NCBI GenBank assembly: GCA_903958565.1
Contig: CAJBTJ010000386.1
Span: 1-40,509, forward strand
Length of the DNA stretch: 40,509 nt
Reading direction: 5' to 3'
From: an uncultured beta proteobacterium
Lineage (GTDB): Bacteria; Pseudomonadota; Gammaproteobacteria; Burkholderiales; Burkholderiaceae_B
Part shown: one piece after another, positions 1 to 10,458 of the stretch
Layout of the letters: each line of letters begins with the position of its first letter
Numbering within the stretch: position 1 is the stretch's first letter
Notes under the pieces: generated by a model
Seen by the model: the letters and a program-made list of their open reading frames with translations, nothing else
The model's database searches: none
Told to the model about the DNA's origin: nothing
Position numbers and translations under genes: made by a program

Positions 1-308
1 AAACTTTCGTGGATGGAAATTGTCGGGAAGTCCATCGGCAAACCACCCGCGAGCATCACGCCCCGCTTGACGGCTTCAATTAACTGCGGGGCGTTGCCGT
101 GACAGGGGTTGTAGGCGCTTCCGGTGTTGGTGATGCCAATGACAGGACGCTCGAGTGCGGAATCCGTGTAGCCAGCGCCTTTAATAAAAGCCTTGCGCAA
201 AAACAGCGAAAAGCCGCGGTCACCGTAGTTGGCCAGGCCTTTAGAGATGCCTTGCTCGCTTGCTGCAGGATTAATCGAATGGCCTGTCTTCTTATCGTCT
301 TTTGACAT
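1..308 (-). CDS. IlvD/Edd-family dehydratase, N-terminal part (cut by window edge)
   Basis: Partial gene; about 102 N-terminal residues are visible and the rest lies beyond base 1. The family removes water from dihydroxy-acids or sugar acids using an Fe-S cluster. The visible part has the family's N-terminal pattern: NYGDRGFS, then RPVIGITNT, then YNPCHGN, whose Cys sits where the first cluster ligand is expected, followed by LIEAVKRGV and GGLPMDFPTIS. The wording resembles sugar-acid dehydratases (such as L-arabinonate dehydratase) at least as much as the branched-chain biosynthetic IlvD, so I do not assign a gene symbol. The ATG at 308 lies 85 bp after the SDR gene on the same strand, so the two may be co-transcribed. 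A 14-bp palindrome sits in that gap. The substrate cannot be decided from this fragment. Confidence 0.85.
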   Translation of the reverse strand, partial: MSKDDKKTGHSINPAASEQGISKGLANYGDRGFSLFLRKAFIKGAGYTDSALERPVIGITNTGSAYNPCHGNAPQLIEAVKRGVMLAGGLPMDFPTISIHES

Positions 309-329
309 GTGCGTACACCTGAAAGAATG

Positions 330-343
330 GATTTAGCTAAATC
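330..343. promoter_or_regulatory. Perfect 14-bp palindrome upstream of the dehydratase gene
   Basis: GATTTAGCTAAATC reads the same on both strands. It ends 22 bp before the dehydratase start codon at 308, inside the 85-bp gap after the SDR gene. Position and perfect symmetry suit a dimeric repressor or activator site. No regulator gene is visible in the window. The site is seen directly; its function is inferred. Confidence 0.4.
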
Positions 344-393
344 TTTGTCTGGCTGAATCGTAGCGTCTTTAACTCTTCGTCGACTTGAATAAC

Positions 394-1173
394 TTACAGC
401 GTGCCGGGGTAAGTGCCGCCATCGAGTACGAGGTTTTGTCCTGTCATAAAACCAGCACCCGCGCTACACAAAAACGCACACGCTTGACCGAACTCGGCGG
501 GTTCCCCAAAGCGACGCGCAGGAACCGTTGCTTTGCGCGCGTTTTGAATTTGCTCGACAGTCTGGCCACTTGCCTTCGCGCGCACCACAGCGTTTTGTGT
601 GAGGCGGTCGGTTGCAAACGGGCCAGGCAGTAAGTTGTTGATCGTGACGTTGTGCGACACGATTTGACGTGCAAGGCCCGAGACAAAACCAGTGAGGCCT
701 GCACGTGCGCCGTTTGACAAGCCAAGCGATTCAATCGGCTGTTTAACTGACGCAGAAGTAATGTTGACGATGCGACCAAACTTGCGCTCGATCATGCCGT
801 CTACGGTGGCACGAATGAGTTCAATCGGTGTGATCATATTGGCGTCGACGGCCGCGATCCAATCGTCGCGGCTCCAGTCACGAAAATCGCCCGGCTTGGG
901 GCCGCCCGCATTGGTCACCAAAATATCTGGATTCGGGCACAGCGCCAAAACTCTCGCACGGCCTTCAGCGGTGGTGATATCGGCTGCAATAGTCGTGACG
1001 TTCACACCGGATTCGGCACGAATCGCTTGCGCTGCGGCTTCGAGTGCCTCCGCGCCCCGTGCGAGCATCACAACATTGACCCCCTCGCGCGCGAGCTGCT
1101 GGGCACAGGCTAAGCCAAGCCCCTTACTCGATGCGCACACGATTGCCTGTCTACCGCGAATGCCTAAGTCCAT
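394..1173 (-). CDS. SDR-family oxidoreductase lacking the canonical Tyr-Lys catalytic pair
   Basis: A 259-residue protein with the short-chain dehydrogenase/reductase fold. The nucleotide-binding glycine motif is degenerate (ASSKGLG, residues 14-20, instead of TGxxxGxG), NAG is at 88-90 and the catalytic-type Ser is about residue 140. Thirteen residues later, where FabG-like enzymes have YxxxK, this protein has Ser153 and Arg157. It ends with the usual GGTYPGTL-like tail. This matches the known atypical subgroup called beta-ketoacyl reductase-like SDRs, which lack a perfect cofactor motif and tetrad. Reaction and substrate are unknown. The start ATG is preceded by AAAGGGA on the coding strand. 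A dehydratase gene follows on the same strand, suggesting a catabolic pair for a hydroxy- or sugar acid. Confidence 0.88.
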   Translation of the reverse strand: MDLGIRGRQAIVCASSKGLGLACAQQLAREGVNVVMLARGAEALEAAAQAIRAESGVNVTTIAADITTAEGRARVLALCPNPDILVTNAGGPKPGDFRDWSRDDWIAAVDANMITPIELIRATVDGMIERKFGRIVNITSASVKQPIESLGLSNGARAGLTGFVSGLARQIVSHNVTINNLLPGPFATDRLTQNAVVRAKASGQTVEQIQNARKATVPARRFGEPAEFGQACAFLCSAGAGFMTGQNLVLDGGTYPGTL

Positions 1174-1241
1174 GATGTCCCTTTGTTTATTACTTGTTAT
1201 GTGTTTGTTGTTTGCATGACGAAGCGTTGCACGGATTCAGC

Positions 1242-1430
1242 TTAGAACACCTTGGCGAGTCGTGCAATTGCAGCCATCATTGCCGCAAGTCCCGTGAGTT
1301 GAATTCCAATCATCCACATAAATTTGCGATCAACGTCGCTACGCAGTTCTGCGACCGAACGATCAAGACGATCAATGGACTTGGTGTTTTGATCCACGAG
1401 GACTTCGAGGGTAGTGATGCGTTTTTCCAT
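1242..1430 (-). CDS. Small coiled-coil protein with C-terminal membrane segment
   Basis: A 62-residue predicted protein of unknown function. Residues 1-36 are charged and heptad-like (VLVDQNTKSIDRLDRSVAEL), suggesting a short coiled coil. Residues about 37-58 are hydrophobic (MWMIGIQLTGLAAMMAAIA) and end with basic residues, so it could be a tail-anchored inner-membrane protein. No strong Shine-Dalgarno sequence precedes the ATG, so a slightly different start is possible. It lies between ssb and the SDR gene, all on the minus strand, 119 bp after ssb. Such short coiled-coil/TM proteins are common in Proteobacteria. I do not recognise a named family. Confidence 0.6.
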   Translation of the reverse strand: MEKRITTLEVLVDQNTKSIDRLDRSVAELRSDVDRKFMWMIGIQLTGLAAMMAAIARLAKVF

Positions 1431-1549
1431 GCAGCGATGGTACGGAAGTCTTACACCAAGCGCAATGCAATGCAGATAGTTTTGCGCGCTGTATCGTTCA
1501 CTATTTTGTAAGCGAACTTTACAACGCGCAAGTCTTCAATCAGCCAACA

Positions 1550-2026
1550 TTAAAATGGGATGTCATCATCCATATCCGCCAGATTGGCGCCACCCGCTGC
1601 AGGAGCAGCTGGACGCTGCGCCTGGGGTGCCCGTGCTGCCGGACGGGGTGCGCCCTCAGCGCCAGCGCCCATCGAACCGCCGTCAGCGCCATCACGACCA
1701 CCCAACATTTGCATTTGGTCTGCGATGACTTCCGTCGTGTACTGATCGACGCCTTCTTTGTTTTGCCACTTGCGTGTCTTGAGGCGACCCTCAACATACA
1801 CGGGACGACCTTTACGCAGATATTCGCCAGCGATTTCTGCCAGACGGTTGTAGAACACGACGCGATGCCATTCGGTTTCTTCGCGGCGCTCGCCCGAAGT
1901 TTTATCTTTCCAGTTGCTGGTAGTCGCGATCGACACATTACAAATGGCTGCACCATCCGGGCTGTAACGGACTTCGGGGTCGCGTCCAAGATTACCAACC
2001 AAAATCACTTTATTGACCGAGGCCAT
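1550..2026 (-). CDS. ssb: Single-stranded DNA-binding protein
   Basis: 158 residues. SSB coats single-stranded DNA during replication, recombination and repair, and recruits partner enzymes through its C-terminal tip. The N-terminal OB fold is clear: [21 protein letters not shown], then the aromatic stretch [23 protein letters not shown] and [13 protein letters not shown] Gly/Ala/Pro-rich linker (residues about 112-150) leads to the acidic tip DMDDDIPF that binds partner proteins. The start ATG has GGAG upstream. In related genomes ssb normally follows an MFS gene and uvrA; here a dioxygenase/Bug pair separates them. I saw no convincing LexA box upstream. Confidence 0.98.
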   Translation of the reverse strand: MASVNKVILVGNLGRDPEVRYSPDGAAICNVSIATTSNWKDKTSGERREETEWHRVVFYNRLAEIAGEYLRKGRPVYVEGRLKTRKWQNKEGVDQYTTEVIADQMQMLGGRDGADGGSMGAGAEGAPRPAARAPQAQRPAAPAAGGANLADMDDDIPF

Positions 2027-2362
2027 GCCGATCTCCGTATATTAAAAAACTACTCTATTCATCAATGCCCTGTCGGGCTCGTACCAGACGCCATCATGGC
2101 CGAACTGGCAAATCGCCGCCAGCCGCAAAACTACGCAATAGAGACAGTTTACGGCACGTTTTGAAAGGCGTGCCAATCCGCTGCCGAGAAGCTGAGCCCT
2201 TGGGCGACCTCTATAAACACCTCAACGGCGCGCAGCTTGTCCATTCTTAGCCAGTCATTGGTTCTTAAATGAGAGCAGTAATTTCTCAATTAAATTCTAG
2301 CGAAAACCTCAGCAACCCGCTAGACTGCATCATCTTTAGGCTAAGTTTTAAGGGTGTCAACC
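2027..2362. promoter_or_regulatory. Divergent intergenic region between ssb and the dioxygenase gene
   Basis: About 336 bp separates two divergent genes and must carry promoters for both. No coding region looks credible here. The only clear structure is a 7-bp inverted repeat, TCTAGCG at 2296-2302 and CGCTAGA at 2318-2324 with a 15-bp spacer, ending 38 bp before the dioxygenase ATG. A Shine-Dalgarno-like AAGGGT lies at 2350-2355. The ssb-proximal part is AT-rich (a run of A with ATATAC on the minus strand), but I could not fix a sigma-70 promoter with confidence. Confidence 0.5.
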
Positions 2363-3241
2363 ATGCAAGTTACTCCAAGCGGACAAGGGCTAGGCGCTCG
2401 GGTTGAGCAGTTTGACCTATCAAACCCTCTGTCACCCACTGATTACAAGTCGATCGAAGGCCTACTGGGCAAGTTCGGCGTACTTTGTTTCCCAAAGCAG
2501 AACCTGACTGCGTTACAGCTCAAAAACTTCAGTAGCGCCTTCGGGACACTGGAAGTTAACGTCGCGAACATGTATCAAGAGCCGGGCATCCCGGAGGTCA
2601 TGATCCTGTCCAACAAAAAAACAGAAGATGGCAAGCCGATTGGGCTTGGCGATGCCGGCCAAGATTGGCACACCGACATGTCGTATAGCAAGATGATTGC
2701 GTTCACGAATGTGCTCTACGGACTTGAAATCCCTCACCGCGACGGCGTGCCACTGGGCGGCACAGAGTTTTCAAATATGCGCGCTGCCTACTTGGCCTTG
2801 CCGGAAGAAATGAAGAGCAAACTTGAAGGCAAGACGATCTTGCATGACTTCAATAAGTTCTGGGAAAACATGCGCAAACAGCCAGGCTGCACGCGGCCCC
2901 CTTTGACTGAGGCGCAACGTAAAGCCAAACCGCCTGTTTCGCATCCCGTTTTTCTGACCCACCCCATTACTGGCGAGAAGATTCTTTACGCCAACCCAGG
3001 TTATTCGATGCAGATTAACGAGTTGCCCACTGAGGAGAGCGACCGTATTCTGAACTTCTTGTTCGAGCATCAATTGCAGCCGCAGTTTCGCTATCGGCAC
3101 CGCTGGACGGCGGGGGATGTGCTGATGTGGGACAACATGGGGACGATCCATAACGCCATTGCGGACTACGGTCCGGATGAGCATCGCTTTATCAAGCGTT
3201 GCCAGGTTATGGCGGATCGGTACTTTCCCTTGGCGGCATAG
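2363..3241 (+). CDS. TauD/TfdA-family Fe(II)/2-oxoglutarate dioxygenase
   Basis: 292 residues from ATG 2363. A GTG nine bases upstream (2354) is in frame, but AAGGG is spaced properly only for the ATG. The family couples 2-oxoglutarate decarboxylation to hydroxylation of substrates such as taurine, alkylsulfates or phenoxyacetates. The metal triad is visible: His103-x-Asp105 in WHTDMSY and distal His263 in MWDNMGTIHNA. Arg275 in DEHRFIKR is the likely 2-oxoglutarate carboxylate ligand. The segments HPITGEKILYANPG and RWTAGDVLMWDN are typical of the family. A Bug-type solute receptor follows 58 bp downstream on the same strand, suggesting that uptake and first oxidation of one compound are encoded together. 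The substrate is unknown. Confidence 0.93.
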   Translation: MQVTPSGQGLGARVEQFDLSNPLSPTDYKSIEGLLGKFGVLCFPKQNLTALQLKNFSSAFGTLEVNVANMYQEPGIPEVMILSNKKTEDGKPIGLGDAGQDWHTDMSYSKMIAFTNVLYGLEIPHRDGVPLGGTEFSNMRAAYLALPEEMKSKLEGKTILHDFNKFWENMRKQPGCTRPPLTEAQRKAKPPVSHPVFLTHPITGEKILYANPGYSMQINELPTEESDRILNFLFEHQLQPQFRYRHRWTAGDVLMWDNMGTIHNAIADYGPDEHRFIKRCQVMADRYFPLAA

Positions 3242-3299
3242 CCGAGAGCCGTCGCGACTGTTACGCTACGCTCACAATAATTCTTTCTGGAAGAGACCA

Positions 3300-4277
3300 A
3301 TGAAAAAGCTCGTTCTGAGCGCATGCGTAGCGCTTTCGGCCTTGTTGCCTGTGACCGCGTCGGCACAAGCAGCCTCGTATCCCACACAACCCATCAAAAT
3401 GCTGATTGGTTTTGCGGCCGGTGGTCCAACCGATGTGATTGGCCGTATTCTGGCGCAACACATGACAGCGACCCTGGGTCAGTCTGTCGTCGTAGAAAAC
3501 CGTACGGGCGCGAACTCACTGATCGCCACGCGTGAGGTGGCCAAGGCGAAGCCTGACGGTTACACCGTTCTGTTTGCTTCGCTTTCACACAACGTGAACC
3601 GACTGTTGCTCAATGAGAAAGCAGAATACGAGCCGCTGGGTAGCTTCGCGCCCGTATCCCTCGTGGCGAATTTGCCGCTCGTCGTAGTCACGGCGTATGA
3701 CTCCCCCTACAAAACACTGCAAGACCTCATCGCGGCCGCCAAAAGCAAACCGGAGGCCATCAGCTATGGCTCTGCGGGCAATGGTGGTTCCGCGCATCTG
3801 GCCGGCGCATTGATGGCAACGATGACCGATTCAAAAATGGTCCATGTTCCCTTCCGCGGCAACGCGCCCGCGTTGACCGAGGTGATGGCCGGACGCGTTT
3901 CCTTTATGTTTTATCCGATGATCGGCATTGCGGGCCAGGTCGCAGACAAGCGCTTGCGAGTGTTGGCCGTCGGTTCGTCAAAGCCGATGTCAGACTTCCC
4001 AGGCGTGCCCACCATGGACGCCTCAGGTTTTCCTGATTTTGAGCAAACAGCACCCTGGGTGGGAATGTTGGCACCAGCAGGTACACCCAAGGCGATCGTG
4101 GATCAGTTAAACGCAGCGCTCAAAAAAGCCCTGGCGCAGCCAGAGATTATCAAGCGCATGAAAGATCTAGGCGCATCGCCTATTGGTGACACGCCTGACG
4201 AGTTCCGCGCGTTTCTTGTGAAGGATAGTGAGCGCTGGGCGCGTGTGATCAAAGCCTCGGGGATCAAGGCCGATTAA
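3300..4277 (+). CDS. Bug-family periplasmic solute receptor (tripartite tricarboxylate transporter type)
   Basis: 325 residues from ATG 3300, with GGAAGAG just upstream. Bug proteins are periplasmic binding proteins that capture carboxylates or other small molecules; many copies exist in Burkholderiales, most without a linked TctA/TctB membrane pair. Residues 1-26 are a Sec signal peptide (MKKLVLSACVALSALLPVTASAQA). The mature start YPTQPIKMLIGFAAGGPTDVIGR is the family's ligand-binding loop, and later landmarks are VENRTGANS, ISYGSAGNGGSAHLAG, MVHVPFRG and LAPAGTPKAIVDQLNAAL. No tctA or tctB is present here. It ends 16 bp from the convergent MFS gene. It is probably co-transcribed with the dioxygenase gene. 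Confidence 0.95.
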   Translation: MKKLVLSACVALSALLPVTASAQAASYPTQPIKMLIGFAAGGPTDVIGRILAQHMTATLGQSVVVENRTGANSLIATREVAKAKPDGYTVLFASLSHNVNRLLLNEKAEYEPLGSFAPVSLVANLPLVVVTAYDSPYKTLQDLIAAAKSKPEAISYGSAGNGGSAHLAGALMATMTDSKMVHVPFRGNAPALTEVMAGRVSFMFYPMIGIAGQVADKRLRVLAVGSSKPMSDFPGVPTMDASGFPDFEQTAPWVGMLAPAGTPKAIVDQLNAALKKALAQPEIIKRMKDLGASPIGDTPDEFRAFLVKDSERWARVIKASGIKAD

Positions 4278-4293
4278 GACTGATTAAAGTAGT

Positions 4294-5484
4294 TTAGGAC
4301 CTGGGGGCGAAAGGCTTTAAACCCCAGGTCACCACAAGCCAAACGGCGGCCAGTACACTGGCCGACCAAAACACTGCGGTGGGTCCGCCCCACACCACCA
4401 GAGCGCCTCCCAAGGTGCCGCCCAAAAACAAGCCGGCCGCTTGCGTGGTGTTGTAGAAACCGAGAGCGAGTCCCTTTAAATCCGACGGCGCGACGCGTGA
4501 CACGAGCGAAGGCTGCAGCGCTTCAAGCACGTTAAACATCACAAAGAAACTCGTGAGGCCGAACGCCAGCAGATAAAAGCTTTGACTCGCCCACACCAAA
4601 AAGGCACAGGAAAGGACCAACCCGGCGACGGCCAGGCGCAACATCGCGCGGTGGGCATGGCGTTTTTCTGCCACAAAAATGGCAGGCACCATAAAGATGA
4701 ACGAGCCAAGAATCACGGGCAGATACACTTTCCAAAGCTCCGCCGCGGTCAGCCCTCCGAGCTTGAGGAACAGCGGTGGCACAGCAATAAAGAGCGCAAC
4801 CTGGATCAAATGTAAACAAAATACGCCAAAATTTAAGCGCAACAAATCATTGTGAGTGAGCACTTGCATAGGTTTAGCCGGCCGTGCGGGCTTAGGCTGT
4901 TGTGGCGCAAGGGGAATGATGAAGCGCGCCACCGCTATACAGACGACCCCAAGTAAGGCGATCGTCCAGAACAAACCCGCCAAGCCGGCAGACCCCACAA
5001 TGAAGGGCGCGAGGACAAGCGCCAACGCAAAGGATAGGCCAATCGATCCGCCAACCATAGCCATCGCGCGGGTGCGCACCTCAGGCCGGGTGACATCGGC
5101 TAACCAAGCAGTGACCGCAGCCGAAATCGCGCCAGATCCTTGGATTGCCCGACCAAGCGTGACCCAGTAGATATCCGTGGACAGTGCGCAGACCACGCTA
5201 CCCAATACAAACAGCATTAATCCAAACAGGACGACCGGTCTACGCCCCCAACGATCCGAAGCCAAGCCGAACGGGATCTGCATAAAGGCTTGGGTCAACC
5301 CATACATACCAAGAGCCAAGCCCACTCGCGCAGGATCATCGCCCCCAGCTAAGCCTTGGGCCGCCACGGCAAACACCGGTAACAGCAGAAACAGCCCCAG
5401 CATCCGGGCGGCGAAGAGACCTGCTAACGCGAAGCTGGCACGACGTTCGGTCGGAGTCAGGGCCAAAGAAGGGGTGTCAGGCAT
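4294..5484 (-). CDS. MFS transporter (between the ssb and uvrA loci)
   Basis: 396 residues from the ATG at 5484; an in-frame TTG directly before it (5487) is a less likely start. It is a twelve-helix major facilitator with the A-like loop motif GLASDRWGRRPVV between helices 2 and 3. In its N-terminal half it has ARMLGLFLLLPVFAV, reminiscent of YajR-type drug/proton antiporters, but it ends at the last helix with no ferredoxin-like domain. An MFS gene in this position, between ssb and uvrA, is part of the usual Burkholderiales layout. Here it is divergent from uvrA across 85 bp. The substrate is unknown; efflux is the likely role. Confidence 0.93.
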   Translation of the reverse strand: MPDTPSLALTPTERRASFALAGLFAARMLGLFLLLPVFAVAAQGLAGGDDPARVGLALGMYGLTQAFMQIPFGLASDRWGRRPVVLFGLMLFVLGSVVCALSTDIYWVTLGRAIQGSGAISAAVTAWLADVTRPEVRTRAMAMVGGSIGLSFALALVLAPFIVGSAGLAGLFWTIALLGVVCIAVARFIIPLAPQQPKPARPAKPMQVLTHNDLLRLNFGVFCLHLIQVALFIAVPPLFLKLGGLTAAELWKVYLPVILGSFIFMVPAIFVAEKRHAHRAMLRLAVAGLVLSCAFLVWASQSFYLLAFGLTSFFVMFNVLEALQPSLVSRVAPSDLKGLALGFYNTTQAAGLFLGGTLGGALVVWGGPTAVFWSASVLAAVWLVVTWGLKPFAPRS

Positions 5485-5569
5485 CAAGGTTTGAGTTCTT
5501 TCTGTAGGGTTGGCATACGCGTTTCACGCCAGCACGGTATAGTACCAAGTTACCTTTTGAAAACGTGTC

Positions 5570-8461
<2,892 letters not shown>

Positions 8462-8485
<24 letters not shown>

Positions 8486-9271
8486 TTGTACGGCCGACAT
8501 GCTGGCGCACTGTCCAGACTCGCTTAAGGGCAACACAGAGTCGCAGGCCTGACCGTCAGCAAAAGCACCGGCATCAAAGGGCCTGCCAATGTCGACCTCG
8601 CGTCCGGGTCGTTGTGTGCCATCCCAGCGACCCCATGCAATCTTGACGCGTGTGGACTGTCGGCATCCGCCTTGGGTTTGTCCATCACAGGCATTGAGTA
8701 ATGCCGTGAGTGCTACGCCAGCCGACGGGTGACCACACACCGCCGCCTGCGCCTGCATGACGCCACCGCCCTGGGCCGACCCTTGCTCAGACACGACCGA
8801 CGCTAACCAGCCCGGCGCGCAAGTGCTTTCGACCGTCACTTTAGGTGGGGGTCGGCTCGTGGTGCGTTGAAAGTAAGCGGTCACCTGGCTGCTTGGCTCC
8901 TGACCGGCGCGCGTATCTGCAAACGCGAGAATGCATTGATCCCTTGATGCAGCGGGCTGGCAGACTTGAACCAAAATGAGCTGATTTGACGTGTCGCCCC
9001 CTCGGGAGCCTGTCACAAGCACTGCTGCGCCTGTTTCGGGTGTCGCGGTATTTGCCGACTGCGGGGTAGTTTGCGCAGCCGCGTTCGCCGCATCAAGAGA
9101 GGCTGGCGCCACAAGCTCGGTTGAGCGTGGCGGCGCTATGGGAATGGCGACGGGCGCAGCAGCATTAGACGCGGCATGATTGATCGGAGCAGGAGGCTGA
9201 GACGAGCAAGCCGACAAGACGCCAAGCGTGGCGCACATTACCACCAAAAGAATAGGTTGCATCAAGCGCAT
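8462..9271 (-). CDS. Cys-rich predicted lipoprotein of unknown function
   Basis: 269 residues from the ATG at 9271, chosen because AAGGA lies at proper spacing and the product then begins with a lipoprotein signal ([22 protein letters not shown]). Cys22 is the likely lipidated residue. Residues 23-85 are an Ala/Pro/Thr-rich spacer. The C-terminal domain has eight further cysteines (contexts VCQPA, DQCIL, STCAPGW, AVCGHP, NACDG, GGCRQS, QACDS, GQCAS), an even number that suits disulfides in the periplasm. I do not recognise the family. It follows dgt by 16 bp on the same strand, and its 3' end overlaps uvrA by 24 bp in antisense orientation. Confidence 0.85.
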
Positions 9272-9287
9272 TATCGAGAGTCCTTGG

Positions 9288-10439
9288 TTAATCAAACTGA
9301 TCGCCCATGCGAAACAAGCGATGATGCTCGCGAATCGCGTAACGATCAGTCATTCCTGCAATGTAATCCGCAATCGCACGCGCCTGTCGACAATCGTCGT
9401 CATGGCGATAGTCGGGCGGCAACAATCTGGGCTCGTGCACAAAGGCACGATACAACTCGCGCACAATGCGACGTGCTTTGTTGGTCATGCGCATCACCTT
9501 GTAATGGCGATACAGATTCTCAGACAAAAACGTCTTGAGCGCGTCGGCTTCTTCGCGTACGACGCTTGAAAACGCCACGAGTGCACCACTGCGACGTGCG
9601 GCATCCGCGTCGGCGGGTGCGGCCGCAGCGAGCCTTGCGGCTGTTGTGTGCGTGACGTCGGTGATCAGCGTGTTGATCATGCTACGAATCGTTTCAGCAA
9701 TCACGCGTCGTGACGCAAGTCCAGGCCACTTTTGTTCGATCTGTGCATAGTGTCGAGCAAAGATCGGTACGGCTTGCAATTGCTCAATCGTCAGCAGTCC
9801 CGAGCGAAGGCCATCATCAATATCGTGATTGTTGTAGGCGATCTCATCGGCCAGATTCGCAAGCTGTGCTTCGAGCGAGGGCTGCGTGCGATCGATGAAG
9901 CGCTGGCCGACTTCCCCAAGACGCTTAGCGTGCGGTAAAGAACAATGCTTGAGCACGCCTTCGCGCGTCTCAAAGCAAAGGTTCAACCCATTAAAGGCAG
10001 CGTAACGCTCTTCCAGTTCATCTACCACGCGCAAGCTTTGCAGATTGTGTTCAAACCCGCCTGCCTCTGGCGCGAATTCACGCATGCAGGCATTGAGCTC
10101 ATCTTGTCCGGCATGGCCAAATGGCGTGTGTCCCAGATCGTGGGCAAGCGCGATCGCTTCGGTCAGGTCTTCGTTCAGATGCAGGCTGCGTGCCAAGACG
10201 CGCGCAATCTGGGCGACTTCCAGCGAATGGGTCAGGCGTGTACGAAATAAATCGCCTTCATGGTTAATGAAGACCTGGGTTTTATATTCCAGTCGTCGAA
10301 ACGCCCCCGCGTGAATAATACGATCACGATCCCGTTGAAACTCACTGCGGTTCGCAGGTGCTGGTTCTGGGTGTCGTCGTCCGCGACTCGACTCTGGACG
10401 ACACGCGTATGCAGCAAGTTCTGGTGTCGAGTCCGACAT
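9288..10439 (-). CDS. dgt: Deoxyguanosinetriphosphate triphosphohydrolase-like protein
   Basis: 383 residues of the HD-domain dNTP triphosphohydrolase family, which cleave dNTPs to nucleoside and triphosphate and thereby influence dNTP pools. Metal-binding landmarks are in order: [14 protein letters not shown] (first His), [15 protein letters not shown] (HD pair) and [15 protein letters not shown] (final Asp). The N-terminal [27 protein letters not shown] is typical of the type-2 Dgt-like subfamily. It lies 19 bp after aroB on the same strand, in the series aroK-aroB-dgt, a standard Burkholderiales arrangement. The exact nucleotide preference cannot be read from sequence. Confidence 0.96.
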   Translation of the reverse strand: MSDSTPELAAYACRPESSRGRRHPEPAPANRSEFQRDRDRIIHAGAFRRLEYKTQVFINHEGDLFRTRLTHSLEVAQIARVLARSLHLNEDLTEAIALAHDLGHTPFGHAGQDELNACMREFAPEAGGFEHNLQSLRVVDELEERYAAFNGLNLCFETREGVLKHCSLPHAKRLGEVGQRFIDRTQPSLEAQLANLADEIAYNNHDIDDGLRSGLLTIEQLQAVPIFARHYAQIEQKWPGLASRRVIAETIRSMINTLITDVTHTTAARLAAAAPADADAARRSGALVAFSSVVREEADALKTFLSENLYRHYKVMRMTNKARRIVRELYRAFVHEPRLLPPDYRHDDDCRQARAIADYIAGMTDRYAIREHHRLFRMGDQFD

Positions 10440-10458
10440 CGTTACTCCGGGTGAGGGC

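Noticed and set aside
1506-1524. TTGTAA/TTACAA hairpin downstream of ssb as a terminator
   Set aside because: Only a 6-bp AT-rich stem with no T tract; too weak to call.
2027-2120. LexA (SOS) box upstream of ssb
   Set aside because: A CTGT occurs near 2071, but no ACAG follows at the required spacing, so the match is poor.
4856-5494. Plus-strand open frames opposite the MFS gene before uvrA
   Set aside because: Ala/Pro/Arg-rich mirror of helix-rich MFS coding sequence; no domain recognised.
5485-5569. LexA box upstream of uvrA
   Set aside because: CTGT near 5508 is followed by CATA instead of ACAG. I do not claim SOS control from this sequence.
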